The translations under genes and the position numbers were made by a program. From Brienomyrus brachyistius (Eukaryota; Chordata; Actinopteri; Osteoglossiformes; Mormyridae): DNA of 64,000 bases. Where the stretch lies: NCBI RefSeq assembly GCF_023856365.1, contig NC_064534.1, positions 13,040,536-13,104,535 of the forward strand. The letters run 5' to 3'. Shown one piece after another: positions 12,546 through 26,159 of the stretch; position 1 is the stretch's first letter; each line of letters begins with the position of its first letter. The notes below the pieces were generated by a model. That model was not told where the DNA came from, made no database searches, and saw nothing but the letters and a program-made list of their open reading frames with translations.

Positions 12546-15500
12546 TGTCTGTATGGGGTGGCAGCTCTGTGTTGTTTGCTGACTGGGTTCAGAACTCCTT
12601 AAAAACTCGATGGATATTATGCCCAGTGCTGTTTGACACCCTGTGAGGGATGAACTGCCAATATGATGCTTGACACTTTTCTAGTGGAATTATAAACTCA
12701 GCTGATCCAGGACAAAGTATTTCTGGCTTAGTATCATGAAGTGTGTGCATTAAAACATTGATTGTTGGTCGAGAATGTAAGTGACATCAGTTATTGGCCT
12801 CAACGATTCTGATGAAGAATTCCTCGTTAAAAATAAGCCCGGATGATTGGCCTGAGGTACGAATATTAACATGACCCTGAACTGGCAGCCAGGCAGGAGA
12901 CAGCAGCGCTCAAACATGCCACATCCATCATTGATAAAATTGCAATGGTACTCATTATACTTTTTAAAATAAAATTACAAGATTGAACCCCCATGAAATT
13001 TACTATAGCAAATCTACCGAGGGGGACCCCCCCACAGTCAACAAAATCTCCTGAAAGGAACAGCCCCACCCTGGTCGACAAAACCTACCTATCGGCAGGG
13101 TCAATGGACCCCACTAATTTGATTTCTGGCTATAGGTCTGACTACACTGAATTGTTACATTTGTTTCATTACTCTGGAAAAATGTTATTATACATAATTT
13201 TGCATATTTCCAGTAATGAGTTGTGATCAATATAAGTATTGCAAAATATTTATTTTGTTTTAATTTTTATACACAGTGATTTGTATATAATTTTGATGTC
13301 TCTTTGGCCCTTGACTGAGGATCAAAATACACTTGGATGCCTTTTTTTTTTTTTTAAAGTAATTTCTACTATTTTTGGACAGAATAAGCAGCCCGAAGGC
13401 CTTTAGAGTGGAGGAAGTTCAGCTCCAAGTCTTGCTACTTCAGATCAGGACCCCCTTCGATTTACTGACAAAGGCATCCTTATTAACATAATTCTGGAAA
13501 TACATGAACGGAAGACCGGATGCTGCTCTCTTACTGTTGCAGCAGGAACATTGCTGGGATCTTAAGACATCAGGGGTTTAGCTCAGGGGCCTAATGTGTC
13601 CCAGGGTCATCATATTGAATTTGTCTTTGAAGTTATAGCTGTCATAGCACTACAAAGGTTTTGGGAAACGCAACCCTGGATTAGGCCTGTTGTGATGTTT
13701 GGAATTCTCAAACTGAGAGCGTGCTTCTGAGCAAAACAAATCAGCCCTGAATGCCCCAAGCTCATGCGTCTGTGCCATGCTGTTTGGGGAAACTCCTTCT
13801 CGGCGAGTCGGGCTTTTGTCAAAAATAGTCTCGCAACATTTTCCTTAGCTAAGAGATCAGCTGATCTCATGGTTCACCCATGACACCTTGACACTTTGGT
13901 GGCAGTTGCATTGCTTACATCACACGCCGTCGTGTTTTTGGCCATGATGAACTTATAATTTATGGCAACTGAGAAAAGTCCAAGTGAGAGAGAGACTGCG
14001 CGGGCCTTCAAAGATACCAGGCTGTGATTGGCTGGCGAGCTCAGCATCACTTTCCACTACGTGTAGTGCGGTAAATGAAAGCAATGTGTAACCATCTACA
14101 TAACGTGACTCTTGTATGTTTTTGTGATGAGGTCAGTATGCAGAGACGTACTTTGGGTAATTTGTAACTCATACAGGTATTAAAGACTGTCTGTTTAAGT
14201 CGGCTGGCTGTGATGTTGTTGTTCTTCAGATTCATGAATTTACCAGCGCTGAGAAAATGTTGTTTACCTCTTTCAATGTAAATATGACTAAATTCCTCCA
14301 GATCGTTTCATCAATGGGCTGATCAGTTCATCAGCACCAACTCATTTGGGTGCAGTATTAAGTGCTTTGTATTGAACACTGGAAAATTTGTAAATTTACA
14401 GAGAGAGTGCAGATATACGTGGATTCTATTTGCTGCAAGTAACACTAGCCTTTTGGTGTCACAGTGAATGCAACAAAGATAATTTTACTTAATGATAAGT
14501 GAATGCAAATTAGTCACTCCTACATTTTTAAATATGTATATAATCTACCTCACAAATGAAAGGTGTGCTCTGGTCTACGGGTGTACACTGCTTTTGTAAA
14601 AATATTAAAAATTTGGTTTTTTTTTTTTTTTTTTACAATAAATATTTAATGTACCAGTCCAATTCACATATCATGCACAATTTAATAGCACATCCAAACA
14701 ACAGATATACCAAAACAGCATTCTGACAGAGAGCAGAATTATAAGTTTATTTTAATGGGAACTATTTTAATCAGCTATCGTATATATACTGGAATTTTGC
14801 AGTCGCACGCATGACCTGAAGGCCTATCTTTTCATTTTTTCCTTTTATGACTTGGTATGCATACTGGCAGTTCATTGTTTAATTGATACATATCTTTACG
14901 ATGTCTACATTCACTTAAGTTTGTATATATTTTCATTTTCAATAGCTTATACGCTGACGGAGCCACTATGTGTAAAACGTATTTTGCATTTGTATTTTTA
15001 TTGACAAAAAATACACTTTTTCCTTTTTTATTACCTGGTTCTTATAACATTATTTAAAATATATATTATTTATAACCTTTGTAGTTAATTTTTTTGTTTA
15101 AATAATTATTGCTAGACGGAGCTCAGAATTTTAACATAATGAATATTTTTTTAAGCAGATAAAAACTGTAAGTGTATCTCTTCAGGGCCATCTGTTAATA
15201 TGGGCTCGTTTCAAGTGAATTGCGTAAAATGCGGCTACCGTCATCGCGTGGAAGGTTTCCGGAATGAGATTCTGCACGTCAGTTACAGGCAGACATAAGG
15301 TGGCCAATGTGGATTTCCTCTTGGGAGAGTGCATGCTGTCCTGCAGGGCTTTGCACCTCAAGGGTCCCCAAAGTGACTCTCTGAAGCTGCCAAAATGGCC
15401 GCAGTTGGTGCAGGATGTAGGACACGGCGCCGCGTGCCTCGGCATGTTCGTGCAAGCCGATCCACGGCCGCTCGCTGCCCGCACCGCGCGGCGGTCTGCT

Positions 15501-18500
15501 CTTCCTCGAGCCCGAGCCTGTGCAAGCCAGGTCTGCTGAAAGGTTGCATGGTACCTGCTCTGGTTCCAGGACTTGCCCGTTGTAATATGTGAAGGTGCAA
15601 TAGGGAATGGCAAGAAACATAAGAGAACTGGGGAAGCATGTATAAAAATGTTAAAATGGTTGTTAAACTCAATTTTGTCCACTACATTGGTACTTATGTA
15701 TATACTGCTTCTGCACATGGGCACAGTAGGTTCACAGGCTGCCTCCGATGAACTGGGTTGAACCAGAATATGATGGTTAGGGGTGTAGTAGGGGCATAGA
15801 TACCCTGACAGATTCAGGGGGTTTGGCACTTTACAGGGCCCTTGAATGCATACGAATATATAGAAAATTGAACAGTGGGGCCCCAGGTGACATTTTGTCC
15901 GAATTCCTAACTGCACCCCTGGTGACAGCGCATTGAAATCGGCCGCAGAGGGGAAGAAAGACAAGGGAGTGCGGAGGCGCCGTCCTTCTCAACTTAGGAA
16001 CTTTTCACGCTATTCAAAGTGGCCAGTTTGGCGGGATGAGGACCTGAGGAGAGCCGACGGGAACGGGGGTGTCGATAGCATCTCTGCCGGCCCACTCCTC
16101 TCTAGCCCGGCGCATTGCTCGCATTTCTCATGGCGCATGTAGGCAGGCACGGACCTGCTCAACGACTTTAAAAATAACACAAAGACTGCCTTTGCGCAGC
16201 GCACGCACCATGGAGGGCGCCAGGCCGCAGCCTGTCCCCCGAAAAAAAACAAAAACAGACCTATCGGGTTCCTGGGACGGAGAGTCATTCTTAAATATGA
16301 CAAATTATTTAAATAGTTTTTCGGGTAGATGCATCAGTCAACGAGTCAATCGGTCAAGTAAAAAAATGCCGTTTGACACACAACCTAAGTCAGTGATCTG
16401 TGTAGGGAGACAAGGTACTCTCTATATGAATTTAGCGCCATGGTGTTGGTTGGTGCTCCACCAGGGTGCTGTTGCACAATCTTCTTGAGCAGTGGGTCCC
16501 TGGCAGACAGGCTGTCGGGGAGCCAGGTCCGATTTGGATCTCATGTACCATAACAAAGCAGGAGCGAGATGGAGAACGGGGTCTGACCTGAAGCTGCCGC
16601 CGGCCTTGGGGGTTAATGCACCCGCAAATCATTGCTCCAGTTTCACATTTCACGGCTGGCTGATCTCATAGATTGCCTGATCTCATAGATTGCCTGTTTT
16701 TTTTTTCCATACCGAGTGTGGATTGAGCAGACAGACGGGACGTAATGTATCTGGCCAATCGGCAGTTCGTGCAATTCATAGGATGGCGCGTCTGTGATGT
16801 CATCACAGAGCGGCACCTGGGGACAGTGAACGGGACGCATTCTGGGAGCTACTGTTACCCAGTGTTCATTTAGGCACAGCGGGTACTTGCTGATGTGATT
16901 ATGTGTCACTGAGCCCCCAACAGTTGTATCTAATTGCTGCCTTATCATCGTTAGACCGAAGATGAAGCCAGGTGTAATTGACTTGGCTGAACTGAATGTC
17001 CGTGTACTTTTGCTTATGAGCAAACATGTGCTCCACCACTGGATGGTTCCTCCGCCCAGCAGGGCACAGGAGGACATGGGCAGGTCTGCTGGCTGCTCTT
17101 CCAGATTTTACCCCGTGCCCTGGCCCCGTCAGCAGAGAAAGTCGTAATATCCAACCCGGGCCAGGAAATTGGGTCAAGGCTCTGACTGGACATGGCAAGC
17201 AGCTGTGGCTGCCATTAGGTCACCCCAACCTCCGGTGTCCTCAGCCATCTCAGTGTTTCATACTAATGGCTTGCTGTGGTCACCTGATACGTATTGTCTC
17301 CCGTTGGCCTTGGTCTTCATTATGAGGTGAGATCTGAGCTGAAAAGGTACACCTGATGATAATGTGCAGAGCTGAACATTACTGGCTATGGACCGGACCA
17401 TGCAGCCCACTTTTCGGGGGGTGCGGTTGGGTAGCTTGGTTCTGTGAAAATAGCATGGCTTTCCCTGGCACTGGTTCATAGCTTGAATCATCAAACACAT
17501 CTTACGTCTTTATCAGAGCCGTTGTTTAGTGCAATCCAGGGTTTTGTGAGCCATGTTTGGTGATGTTGCCAGCTGAGGCTCCGCTTGTGGACTCCACCCC
17601 CGTCTGTTGCTGCCAATGGTTTCTCTAATGGTCTCAGGGAAACTATACCCTTAAAATAAATTTGAAAATGATGCGGACTTCCATGGCACCATCAAATAAG
17701 TTGGCTAGGACTAAGGGGAAGTTGTTAATTGAGATATGAGTACAATGAATGTTGCCTAAATTGGTCACGACTTCTACTTAAAACTATACTAAACTTATTA
17801 CTCAAAGAAGGGCTATCTACACGGGGGGAGGACAAAGCGTTTCTGTTTTCTCATCTGCCCAAAAAAATTCAAATTAGGGGTCTCAAAACAATCTGCTTAC
17901 ATAATTTGCAATTTCCTGTTCCCATTACATAGCACATGTGCCATTTGGCTTGTTAAAGAGTTGTTACTGTTTGTTCTGCATGCTTTTAAAAGAGCTGTTT
18001 TGATTCAACGTCACCCTCAGTCATAGGACCAGCCAATGGCAGGCAGTCAATTAGCTCTATTCAAAAACGAGAGAAGATAAGGGGAGACAAGAAGGCAGTG
18101 GATCAGGGACCCTGTTGATGGAGACCTGAGAACGAGTTTTCCTATTCCAGTGCCGCAGCTTCATGTTTCGTCAGACGCTCTGTCCTGACAGCTCAGATGG
18201 GCTGCAGGGGAACCAATCGCAGGAAGTGCATCATCAGTCGTGTCTACTTCCCTCTAGATTAAGCAGACGCCATTGCCGCAAAGGTGGTCATTTATCTGTC
18301 ATCCAGAATGCCACCCAGGGCAGGGGCCCGCAAAGAGTCCAGGCCTCCGGAGGCATCCGGGCCCGGCTGGTGCGCGGCTGTGTTTGCGCTTGACACAGAT
18401 GGAGGTCCCTGGGCTGGTTTAGTCATGAGGCCTTCAAGGCGGGGATTTCACGTGTGGATGCTGGTGGGAATGAGGGAAAACAGACTGAAAACAAATATAA

Positions 18501-19679
18501 TTGTCAGCTGGTTTTCTTTTTATTGTGCATATCTGGGAGAGAAGTTTTCGTAGAATTGGAGATATCCAAAGAGACAGATTAGAGTTCGGAGGAGGCTGGG
18601 GGTGGGGGGGGGGGGGGGCGCTCTGTGTTCAGTCTGCCTTTGGTGCGAGTCAGTCCCCTGTTGCACAAGACTGGGAGTTCGTGTCCACTTGAGGTGTGGG
18701 AAAAATGTTGGACAGAGTCCTGATCTGATTTCTGCTTTTCTGCTGTCAGGCACCAAGCTGAGAAAAGCCCATGAGGCTGAAACATCCCAAAGCGAAGTTA
18801 AATCCATATTGCAATCAGGATCCCGTCACGAAACCCAGCATTTACCCCGCAAACATTTACCTCAAACATACTATTCCCATTTTTCAATTAAATTTAATAT
18901 ACGATGCTAATGAAAATAGCTAAGTGACACAATAATGACATTTCAGTTGACGTCTTTCAAAAATAATCACTAAGAAATAGCTAAAAGTAAACTAAAAATG
19001 ACAAAAATTAAATGTGCATGGCTAAGATTAATGAGGCCATTATTTGTTATTTTTCTCCTGTTAGACTTCAGGCAATGTCAGTATGTAATAAGCTGGCCAG
19101 CGAACCGCATGTTTGCAAGGTGTTGATGCCGTATTTTAGCAAATCATTAGAAGCCGTGATGTCTGGGAATGGCTGCATTTCTGGTTGAATATCTGCCTTG
19201 TCCCTGTGTGTTTCTGTTGTTGAAAGTGATTCTGGCAGAGCGCTGGGCGAATCGGCGAGACTGAAGGTGCGCAGTCTGCTCAGATCACTGCACTCACACG
19301 ATCAGCACCTGCTGCTGGTTCCACACTCACTCTACAAAAGGTGACCATGCATTTTCTTGCATCACACCCGAGTTAAGGAACTCATTACCTCAGTACATTA
19401 ACCGGCCACATCAGTCATGCTTTTTAAAACCAGACTGAAAACCTGTTTGTTTTCACTCTCCTATAAATAGTTTTTCTGTGTCCCTTTAATGCATTTGTAT
19501 ATATTTTATTGTGTCGTATTATTTTTATTGCCCTTATGAATTATGTACTCTTGTACAGAAGTTTGGTTAGCATTGGTTGTCTTTATAAATGTGCTTTATA
19601 TATAAAATTTTCTTTAATTACTAAAGCATTTTCCCTTTTTAATAGTGAGGGAACAGCGAGCCCCAGAAGGCCTGTGTAC
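12546..19679. other. Intergenic, no supported gene
   Basis: Contains T-runs (13343-13356, 14617-14634), an AT-rich block 14500-15150, a CpG-rich patch 15390-15560, repeat-like debris around 15770-15920, and an 18-bp direct duplication (TGATCTCATAGATTGCC, 16660-16694). A 260-codon open frame at 15182-15964 (minus) is not credible as a gene (see rejected items). Confidence 0.5.
18604..18618. repeat. Poly(G)15 tract
   Basis: Fifteen consecutive G, preceded by further G-rich sequence; G-quadruplex formation is possible on the plus strand. Confidence 0.9.
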
Positions 19680-19980
19680 TACAGTTTGTGTCCAGTGCAG
19701 CCAGCTGAGGGAAAAGGAAAGGTCTCCTGTGTGGTACAGTTTGTGTCCAGTGCAGCCAGCTGAGGGAACAGGAAGAGGTCTCCTGTGTGCTACAGTTTGT
19801 GTCCAGTGCAGCTAGCTGAGGGAACAGGAAGAGGTCTCCTGCGTGTTACAGTTTGTCTCCAGTGCAGCCAGCTGAGGGAACAGGAAGAGGTCTCCTGCGT
19901 GCTACAGTTTGTCTCCAGTGCAGCCAGCTGAGGGAACAGGAAGTGGTCTCCTGCGTGCTACAGTTTCTCTCCAGTGCAGC
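19680..19980. repeat. Minisatellite, 56-bp unit, about 5.4 copies
   Basis: The landmark TACAGTTT starts at 19680, 19735, 19791, 19847, 19903 and 19959, so the unit is 55-56 bp. Units carry 'TCCAGTGCAGCCAGCTGAGG' and 'AACAGGAAGAGGTCTCCTG' and differ by only a few bases, indicating a young or homogenised array. Confidence 0.95.
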
Positions 19981-21667
19981 CTTATACATCTGGCAAATGT
20001 TTTAGTACAAACTGACAGAGTTCAAAAAGCAGATTAACGCTGTCATATTTCCCGAAGCCTCTACAATATCAGTTATTCCTTATTTTGTTATTTCACTCAT
20101 TAAGTTCTTTATACTTTGCATGTGATATGCAACTTAAAGACTTTGCTTGCCTGCATCTAGGAAGATAAGCACTGCAACACTGGCAAAGAAAGCACAGCCT
20201 CATTAAGTGTTATAGACCTGACACAGCTGACCAAAAAAACGGTTTACCTTCCCTCCAGGCATGTCCAGTCACATCACTTTACTTTTACCTTGTAAAGTTT
20301 TCTTCTCAGAGTCTGGTGGATGTTGTTTGGCTGCAAGTCAATCATGTCTTAAGCTGCGATTGTTGTGGCTTTCTGTCGGCGGTCATGCTAGATTTGTTAT
20401 TCTCTGCAAGTTCCTGCACTGCATTTGCTATTTTGGTGCCATATTTTGCTGCTTGTTATCTGTCTGTCAGCCTCTTTTGAGGATCCTGTAATTGGTTTTG
20501 TTATCATTTGGATCTGTGTGCAGATTCCTACTCTATCTGAGAAAAGCATCACGCTTCCTGCCGATGACACTGTAGTTACTAGAGGACCTGAGCTTCTCTC
20601 TCATCTCTCTCGCTTCTGTCAACTAACGTGTCAGCGGTGATGTTTTGCATCTTTCCAACAGCATTATTGATTTCCAGAACTTTCTTGTTAACTACTAATG
20701 TCACAGGTCTACAGATGGCTAGTACTTTAACATTAAGCTTTATGTTCAGGGACAAAACCCAGATCATATGTAATGTGAATGTTGCAGTAGTCAAAGGGGT
20801 TCTCAAAGTGGTCCTTGGAAATGTGGGCCATGAGGACTGGGTTGAGAACTACTGGTTCAGTGGAAAATAACTAGTGGTCGAGATTTACACTTGTGATGAC
20901 TTCAGCCATAAGATTCTTTCCATTATGTGAGGAATCTGAGACTAGGGACTGAGTCTGGGACATTAACACAAGTGTCAGCATCACCTTGTAGTCATGTGGG
21001 CATGACTCACTTTGTGTGTTGAATACTTTTATTTATACTGGTTTGGGACCAGTGCTCAAATATGTGCCCCTTATGAATGGGTGGGTGAGCTGATAACTCT
21101 TTAGGGGGAGAGAATCTGGAGACGGATATCGTGTGAGTCCATTCATCTGCCTTCAAACCAAATATAGCTATAATTTGCTGCATACGGCCTGTGACCCATA
21201 ACCCAAGACCCAAGTTCCCACCTTGGTTTATTTTGATTTCTTTATTAGGTTTCGAAATGACATAATTTTTAAAATCATTGTGTTTTGTTGGTTTCATCCT
21301 GGTTACGTCCAAAAAGGAAAAAATGTTCCCATGTAACCTCTGATTCTACAGGTCCTGCGAGTATCATCCCAGCTCATTTCTGACACATTCAGTATTTCTG
21401 GAACACAGAGAAATGCATGTAATACAGATTAAATAGTTTAAGGAATGGTAATTAAGCGGAGGATCCATATATGGCTTTAAAGCATAGTAACAAAAGAATC
21501 ATAAAAATGTCTTTGTCATCTTTGCATAGTTTCTCTCTTTCAGTTACACATATTCTCAGATTCAAAGCGATACTATGCAGTTCTACGGTTGCAAAAAAAA
21601 AAACAGGTATTTCGCAGGCATGTCATGGCAAATATGTTTCACTCTGCGTTGATTTCTGTCTCATATG
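19981..21667. other. Intergenic, small MITE-like remnant at 20797-20855
   Basis: 'GGTTCTCAAAGTGGTCCTTG' and 'GAGGACTGGGTTGAGAACTA' form an imperfect inverted pair around 20797-20855, like the ends of a small hAT-type nonautonomous element. The rest shows nothing recognisable. Confidence 0.4.
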
Positions 21668-21795
21668 ATATCCATCCATCAGCCTCAGTGTGCTGGTTAT
21701 TCTGCACATGGTTGCAGGGTCCTGGAGCCCATCCCATACCGCCCAGTGCACAAACCTTGGACGGGACACCAGTCCATCACATGCCATCTTATACT
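21668..21795 (-). mobile_element. 3' part of the ATGG-tailed SINE family, minus orientation
   Basis: 'ATCCATCCATC' followed by 'CAGGGTCCTGGAGCCCATCC', 'CAAACCTTGGACGGGACACC' and 'AGTCCATCACATGCC' is the familiar fish SINE/LINE-tail segment. It ends 165 bp before the 24-bp minisatellite. Confidence 0.55.
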
Positions 21796-21960
21796 GTTTG
21801 ATGTCATTATTTAGAAAAATTATGCAATATTAGTGCTCACTTTGGCTACCTGTAATTTATTTGCCATACTTTTACTGCCATTTCAGTGTGTTTATTCAAT
21901 ATGACCTAAAATTTTTCCTATTTATTTAGCTGCATTTGACTTTGCACATCACTCTTTCAC

Positions 21961-22440
21961 CGCTAGACCATGTGACTCTCTCACCACTAGACCATGTGAC
22001 TCTCCCACCATTAGATCACATCATTCTCCCACTACTATGCCACATCATCCTTTAAGCACTAGACCATGTCACTCTCCCACTATTAGACCACATCATTCTC
22101 AAACTACTAAACCACATCACCATTTCACCACTAGACCACGTCACTCTCCAACCACTAGACCATGTCACTCTCCCACTGTTAGACTACATCATTCTCCCAC
22201 TAGTAAACCACATCACCTTTTCACCACTAGATCACATCACTCTCCATCCACTAGACCACGTCACTCTCCCACTACTAGACCACATCATTCTCCCACTACT
22301 AGACCACATCACTCTTTCACCACTAGACCATGTCACTTTCCCACCACTAGACCACGTCAGACTCCCACTACTAGATTACGTCACTCTTTTACCACTAAAC
22401 CACATCACTCTCCTACTAGTAGACCATGTCATTCTAGCCT
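21961..22440. repeat. Minisatellite, 24-bp unit, 20 copies, with 96-bp higher-order period
   Basis: Twenty consecutive 24-bp units with consensus CACTAGACCACATCACTCTCCCAC fill the interval without an indel. Units of four types recur in the order A-B-C-D over the middle of the array, giving a 96-bp super-period. Because 24 is a multiple of three, a frame with an eight-residue Pro/His/Ser/Thr/Arg period stays open across the array. I consider this noncoding. Confidence 0.95.
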
Positions 22441-25400
22441 AACCATGCACATTATTTTTCATCCAGTCTACATGAGCCCACCAGAAACTCGTTCTCTGCT
22501 TTTCTCCACTAGACCCCAATCTTGTAGAGGAAATTTCCAGTCCTGCATGGAAGCGCTATGAGCGTGTCCTGTGACATATGCTCACGCTGTGTAAACCTGG
22601 CTCTCAGAGTTGGGCGTCCAACCATAGGTAGAGTCCAGATGGCTGCCTTTACAGATGACCAGGCAACCACCTGTCTGTGTGAGTGCAGGGCGGCAGTTTG
22701 TGGCCGTAATTAAACCGGTTTCTCTCTCTCCCCGAAATGGGCCTGTCGCAGGAGATGGCCTGGGTGTCGCCGGAAACGGCTTGGAGGGAAATTGCGAAGT
22801 TGCCACGGAAGCGCACGCTTATGCCCGCGGGGGCCTCTTCTCGAGCACGCAACCCCGCCCCCTCGCTGACAGTGGAGTCATTCCCCTGAGCCCTGCCAGC
22901 ACCTTCTCTCAGCCTCTCGTCAGCCAGACTGGAATGGCAGACTTTGATTTCGTGTATGCATGCGACAGACGCTATTGCCTCCATTGCGATCAGGATGCAT
23001 TCCACCTTCAGCTATTATCTCCCTGTTGTACTGGCATTCCTCTTGGAATAAGTTGAGATGCTCTGGTCATGGTTCCTGGTGCATGTAAATAAGGTGACGG
23101 ATCTTTTGCAGGAATCATTGGCAGAGGGTGGGGCAGCAGAGGAGGGTTACAGCCCTTATTCCCTTGACTATGCAGCTGCCTTGGTGCTGGATGCCTGGGC
23201 ACATGGTGAGCATTTTCCAAGCAGGAACAGTGCTCACTCGGTGCCGTCTCCTTGGCGCCATTGGTCAACGGCCTCATGTAGGAGGCCACGCTAAGCCAAT
23301 CAGGTGATCTGACATCCCCCCTACTGCCCGTCGAATGCATCTATGTGTCTACCTCCGCACGTATCCTACTCTGAGGTGGGCTGGTTCTTCAATGGAGATA
23401 GTTGGCATGCCTTTGTAGGCCAGACAGAGGATATATTCGAAAGGAATGCTTCAGAGGTTAATGAGACCTGGAGACAAAAGCGTGATGTGGGGGTGTTGGT
23501 TGCCGGGCAGATGATGGCGACTGTTGCGTGCTGTGGTGGGAATAGAAGTGAAATACTGTATCTTGCCTTCAAAAATGTTGCCGTTGACTACCATTACTGA
23601 CAGAATAGCACGAGATGCTTCAAGTGTCATGTGAAATAACCTATGACGAATGCCTGGGGTGTTTGAATGGCATCCAGCCCTCTGGTCCCAGTGCCAATGC
23701 AGAATATGTCTGGACTTTTGTGGCTTTTACAGTAAAATAATTTCGTAATGACTGAACAAATAATGCTCTGGTTATGTGCCTGGCATTATCTGCAATTTGA
23801 GATATATCACAGGCTGTTTTTACTGGAGGAAAGAATGGGAAAGACAGCAAACGTGGGGTGGAGTTCAAGAGGGCAAGGGGCCTCTCTGAACTGGAAAAAG
23901 CCTGAGATTTGCAATGCATGCAAGATTAATCGCAGGCGGGCCTGGGGCGTAAAACGTGGCCAATGGCTGTCTGTGAGAACCTGCCCTGTGCCAATCAGAG
24001 CCTGTTATACTGGAGGGTTCCACAAATAAAAACAAAAATAATTTTAAAGCACTGCCTCTTGGGATGGAAGGCATGTTTTTACACAAGGAAATCCAGTGAG
24101 CTGTTTTTTTACATCTACATATTTATTTATCACTCTGTGTAGTTTTATTTTAGTTGCTGAGCACAAATTCCTTTTCATTGTTGCATTCCTGTGATTTTCT
24201 CAGGCTCCAGGCCTGGTGCTTACTGTGCGTCCCCCCCTGGGAGTGGGTACATAAGATCAGGGAGCGAGCTGGACCCAGCTGTCATGGGTGCTGGGGGAGG
24301 GGAGGGGGGGGGGGAGGCGGCTGAAAAATCAGACTAGTGCAGTCAGAATTAAATATGACGCTACCCAGGTGAAAGCAGAGGGGAGTAAAATTAGTCGCTC
24401 TTGTGTTTGGCGTGTTTTTTTTTCCTGGGGTTCAAAGACTTTCCGCCTTTCCAGGCTATTCGGAAGGCATGATGTCAGTGTTAGGTAATGCAGTTTCATA
24501 CCCGCGACGCTGCCGCTCGTGAATTCTTGAGCAGTGCGGATGCCAGCATTTTATCACTCTCGCTTAGAGTAAAAGCCATTCGACGACATTGGGCTGAATG
24601 GAAAACAGATTCTACGGGGGTTTCCGGTGACATCCATTGGATCGGTCAGCAGCCTGTCAAGCTTTTGCGTCCCAGTGTCTCCGACTCCGATTTTTGGAGG
24701 GAAGTGTGTTTGCTGGTTTTCATTTCAACCCATTTTCCTGGATTTGGGAAATGGCTTTGCAATTAGCCTAATCAGTCATAGCTGACTGCAATATCTGTAT
24801 ATGCCCACTTCATAAAAAAAAAAAAAAGAAAACCCGCAGTAAAATCATTTTTTGGTTTTGCTTAGACATTGGGGAGAAAACCCGCTTTCACGGGTGTTTG
24901 AAAATCTTACTGCAGACAGGAAAAGGGCTTTGAATAGACACAAGGTCCATGGGAATTTTAACCAAAGTTTACATGTTGAGACCTGTTTCAAGGTATGCAA
25001 CTGTCAAAACTAAGCATGCAGGCTTTTAAGGGTCAACCCTCATGTTTGTTTAGTAGAGTGCATCTTCTTTCAGCTCTACTTTACAACGGTACCATCAGTT
25101 TCTAACCATACAGTTCATTTTGACCAGTCACATTTGCATAAAACAGATATATGATTTAGAATTCCCGTATTTTCCCTTTGTTTGATTAAGCTTAGCTAAC
25201 AAAACTCACATCACTCTTCAGTGTGACACTATGATTTTTTTCTGATTTTGAACAGCCGTGAAATAGTTTTTTTCCCCCTTTGTGGTTCATGGGTATTTTT
25301 CAGGCTGATGTCCAAACAGCAATGTAAACACAGAAAGTTGCCGTGGAGACCAAAGCCAATAATGTATAACATGTCGGAGGCGGTTTGGAACACCTTGTAA

Positions 25401-25798
25401 AGGATTTAATCAGCATGGGCCAATCCATGAACAGTTTAAACTACTAGTACTGAAATTAGAAAACCATGTGTTCTAATATCAGTAAAATTAAAGATGAATA
25501 ATTCATTAATCCACTGAGTACAGGCGCTAGCACTGGAGGGTCCCTGTTGCATCCCAGCACTGGGATACATAGATACACTGAACATTTTAGGAATCCACAC
25601 CAATGCTCTTAGGCTGTAAAGTGCAACAGTGAGACTTCACTGGGGTGTGGCCAGTGTCTCTCCCTCGCTAGAGACACTTACCTCATTGACAAGTTCAGGA
25701 GAAAGAGTCAAGAGTGATATAAGGACAGATTAGAGACACTCGATCTCTTTAGTCTTCAGACTTGACCATTAGTTAGTAGTAGTAGGGTTAGCAGACAA
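22441..25798. other. Intergenic, no gene seen
   Basis: A moderately GC-rich portion (22650-23300) has overlapping open frames in both orientations without family resemblance. G-run at 24299-24315; A-run at 24814-24827. Confidence 0.5.
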
Positions 25799-25925
25799 AA
25801 CCATCCATCCATCCATTTTCCAAATTGCTTATCCTACTAGGTCACAGCGGGTCCGGAGCCTATCCCAGAAGCAATGGGCATGAGGCAGGGAACAACCCAG
25901 GATGGGGGGGCAGCCCATCGCAGCA
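25799..25925 (-). mobile_element. 3' part of the ATGG-tailed SINE family, minus orientation
   Basis: 'CCATCCATCCATCCATTTTC' then 'AAATTGCTTATCCTACTAGG', 'GGTCCGGAGCCTATCCCAG' and 'CAGGGAACAACCCAGGATGG'. On the minus strand this is the 3' third of the SINE followed by its (ATGG)n tail. It is the cleanest example of this segment in the window. Confidence 0.65.
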
Positions 25926-26159
25926 GACAAAAACACACATTATAATTTGGTAGTTTATATCAGAACAAAGAAAACATATTTAGGGAAGTGCTCCTGGGGC
26001 TAGCGACTAGCTTCCATATTGACAATTAAAGTCATAAAATATCTGACTGCTGGGCCAAATTGGCTCATTTTTGTTTGAAATGTTTCGTTCAAATCTGGCA
26101 CATTTCGATTGGTCTCTGGAGGTCTTTTTGGGAAGAGAGATTATAATATTTTTATACAT

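Noticed and set aside
15182..15964. 260-codon open frame on the minus strand, the longest in the window
   Set aside because: It has overlapping open frames in other phases in CpG-rich DNA, includes repeat-like debris near 15770-15920, and shows no recognisable domain.
22037..22561. 174-codon open frame of Pro/His/Ser/Thr/Arg repeats
   Set aside because: It results from a 24-bp minisatellite whose unit is a multiple of three; there are no splice sites, no start context and no non-repetitive coding part.
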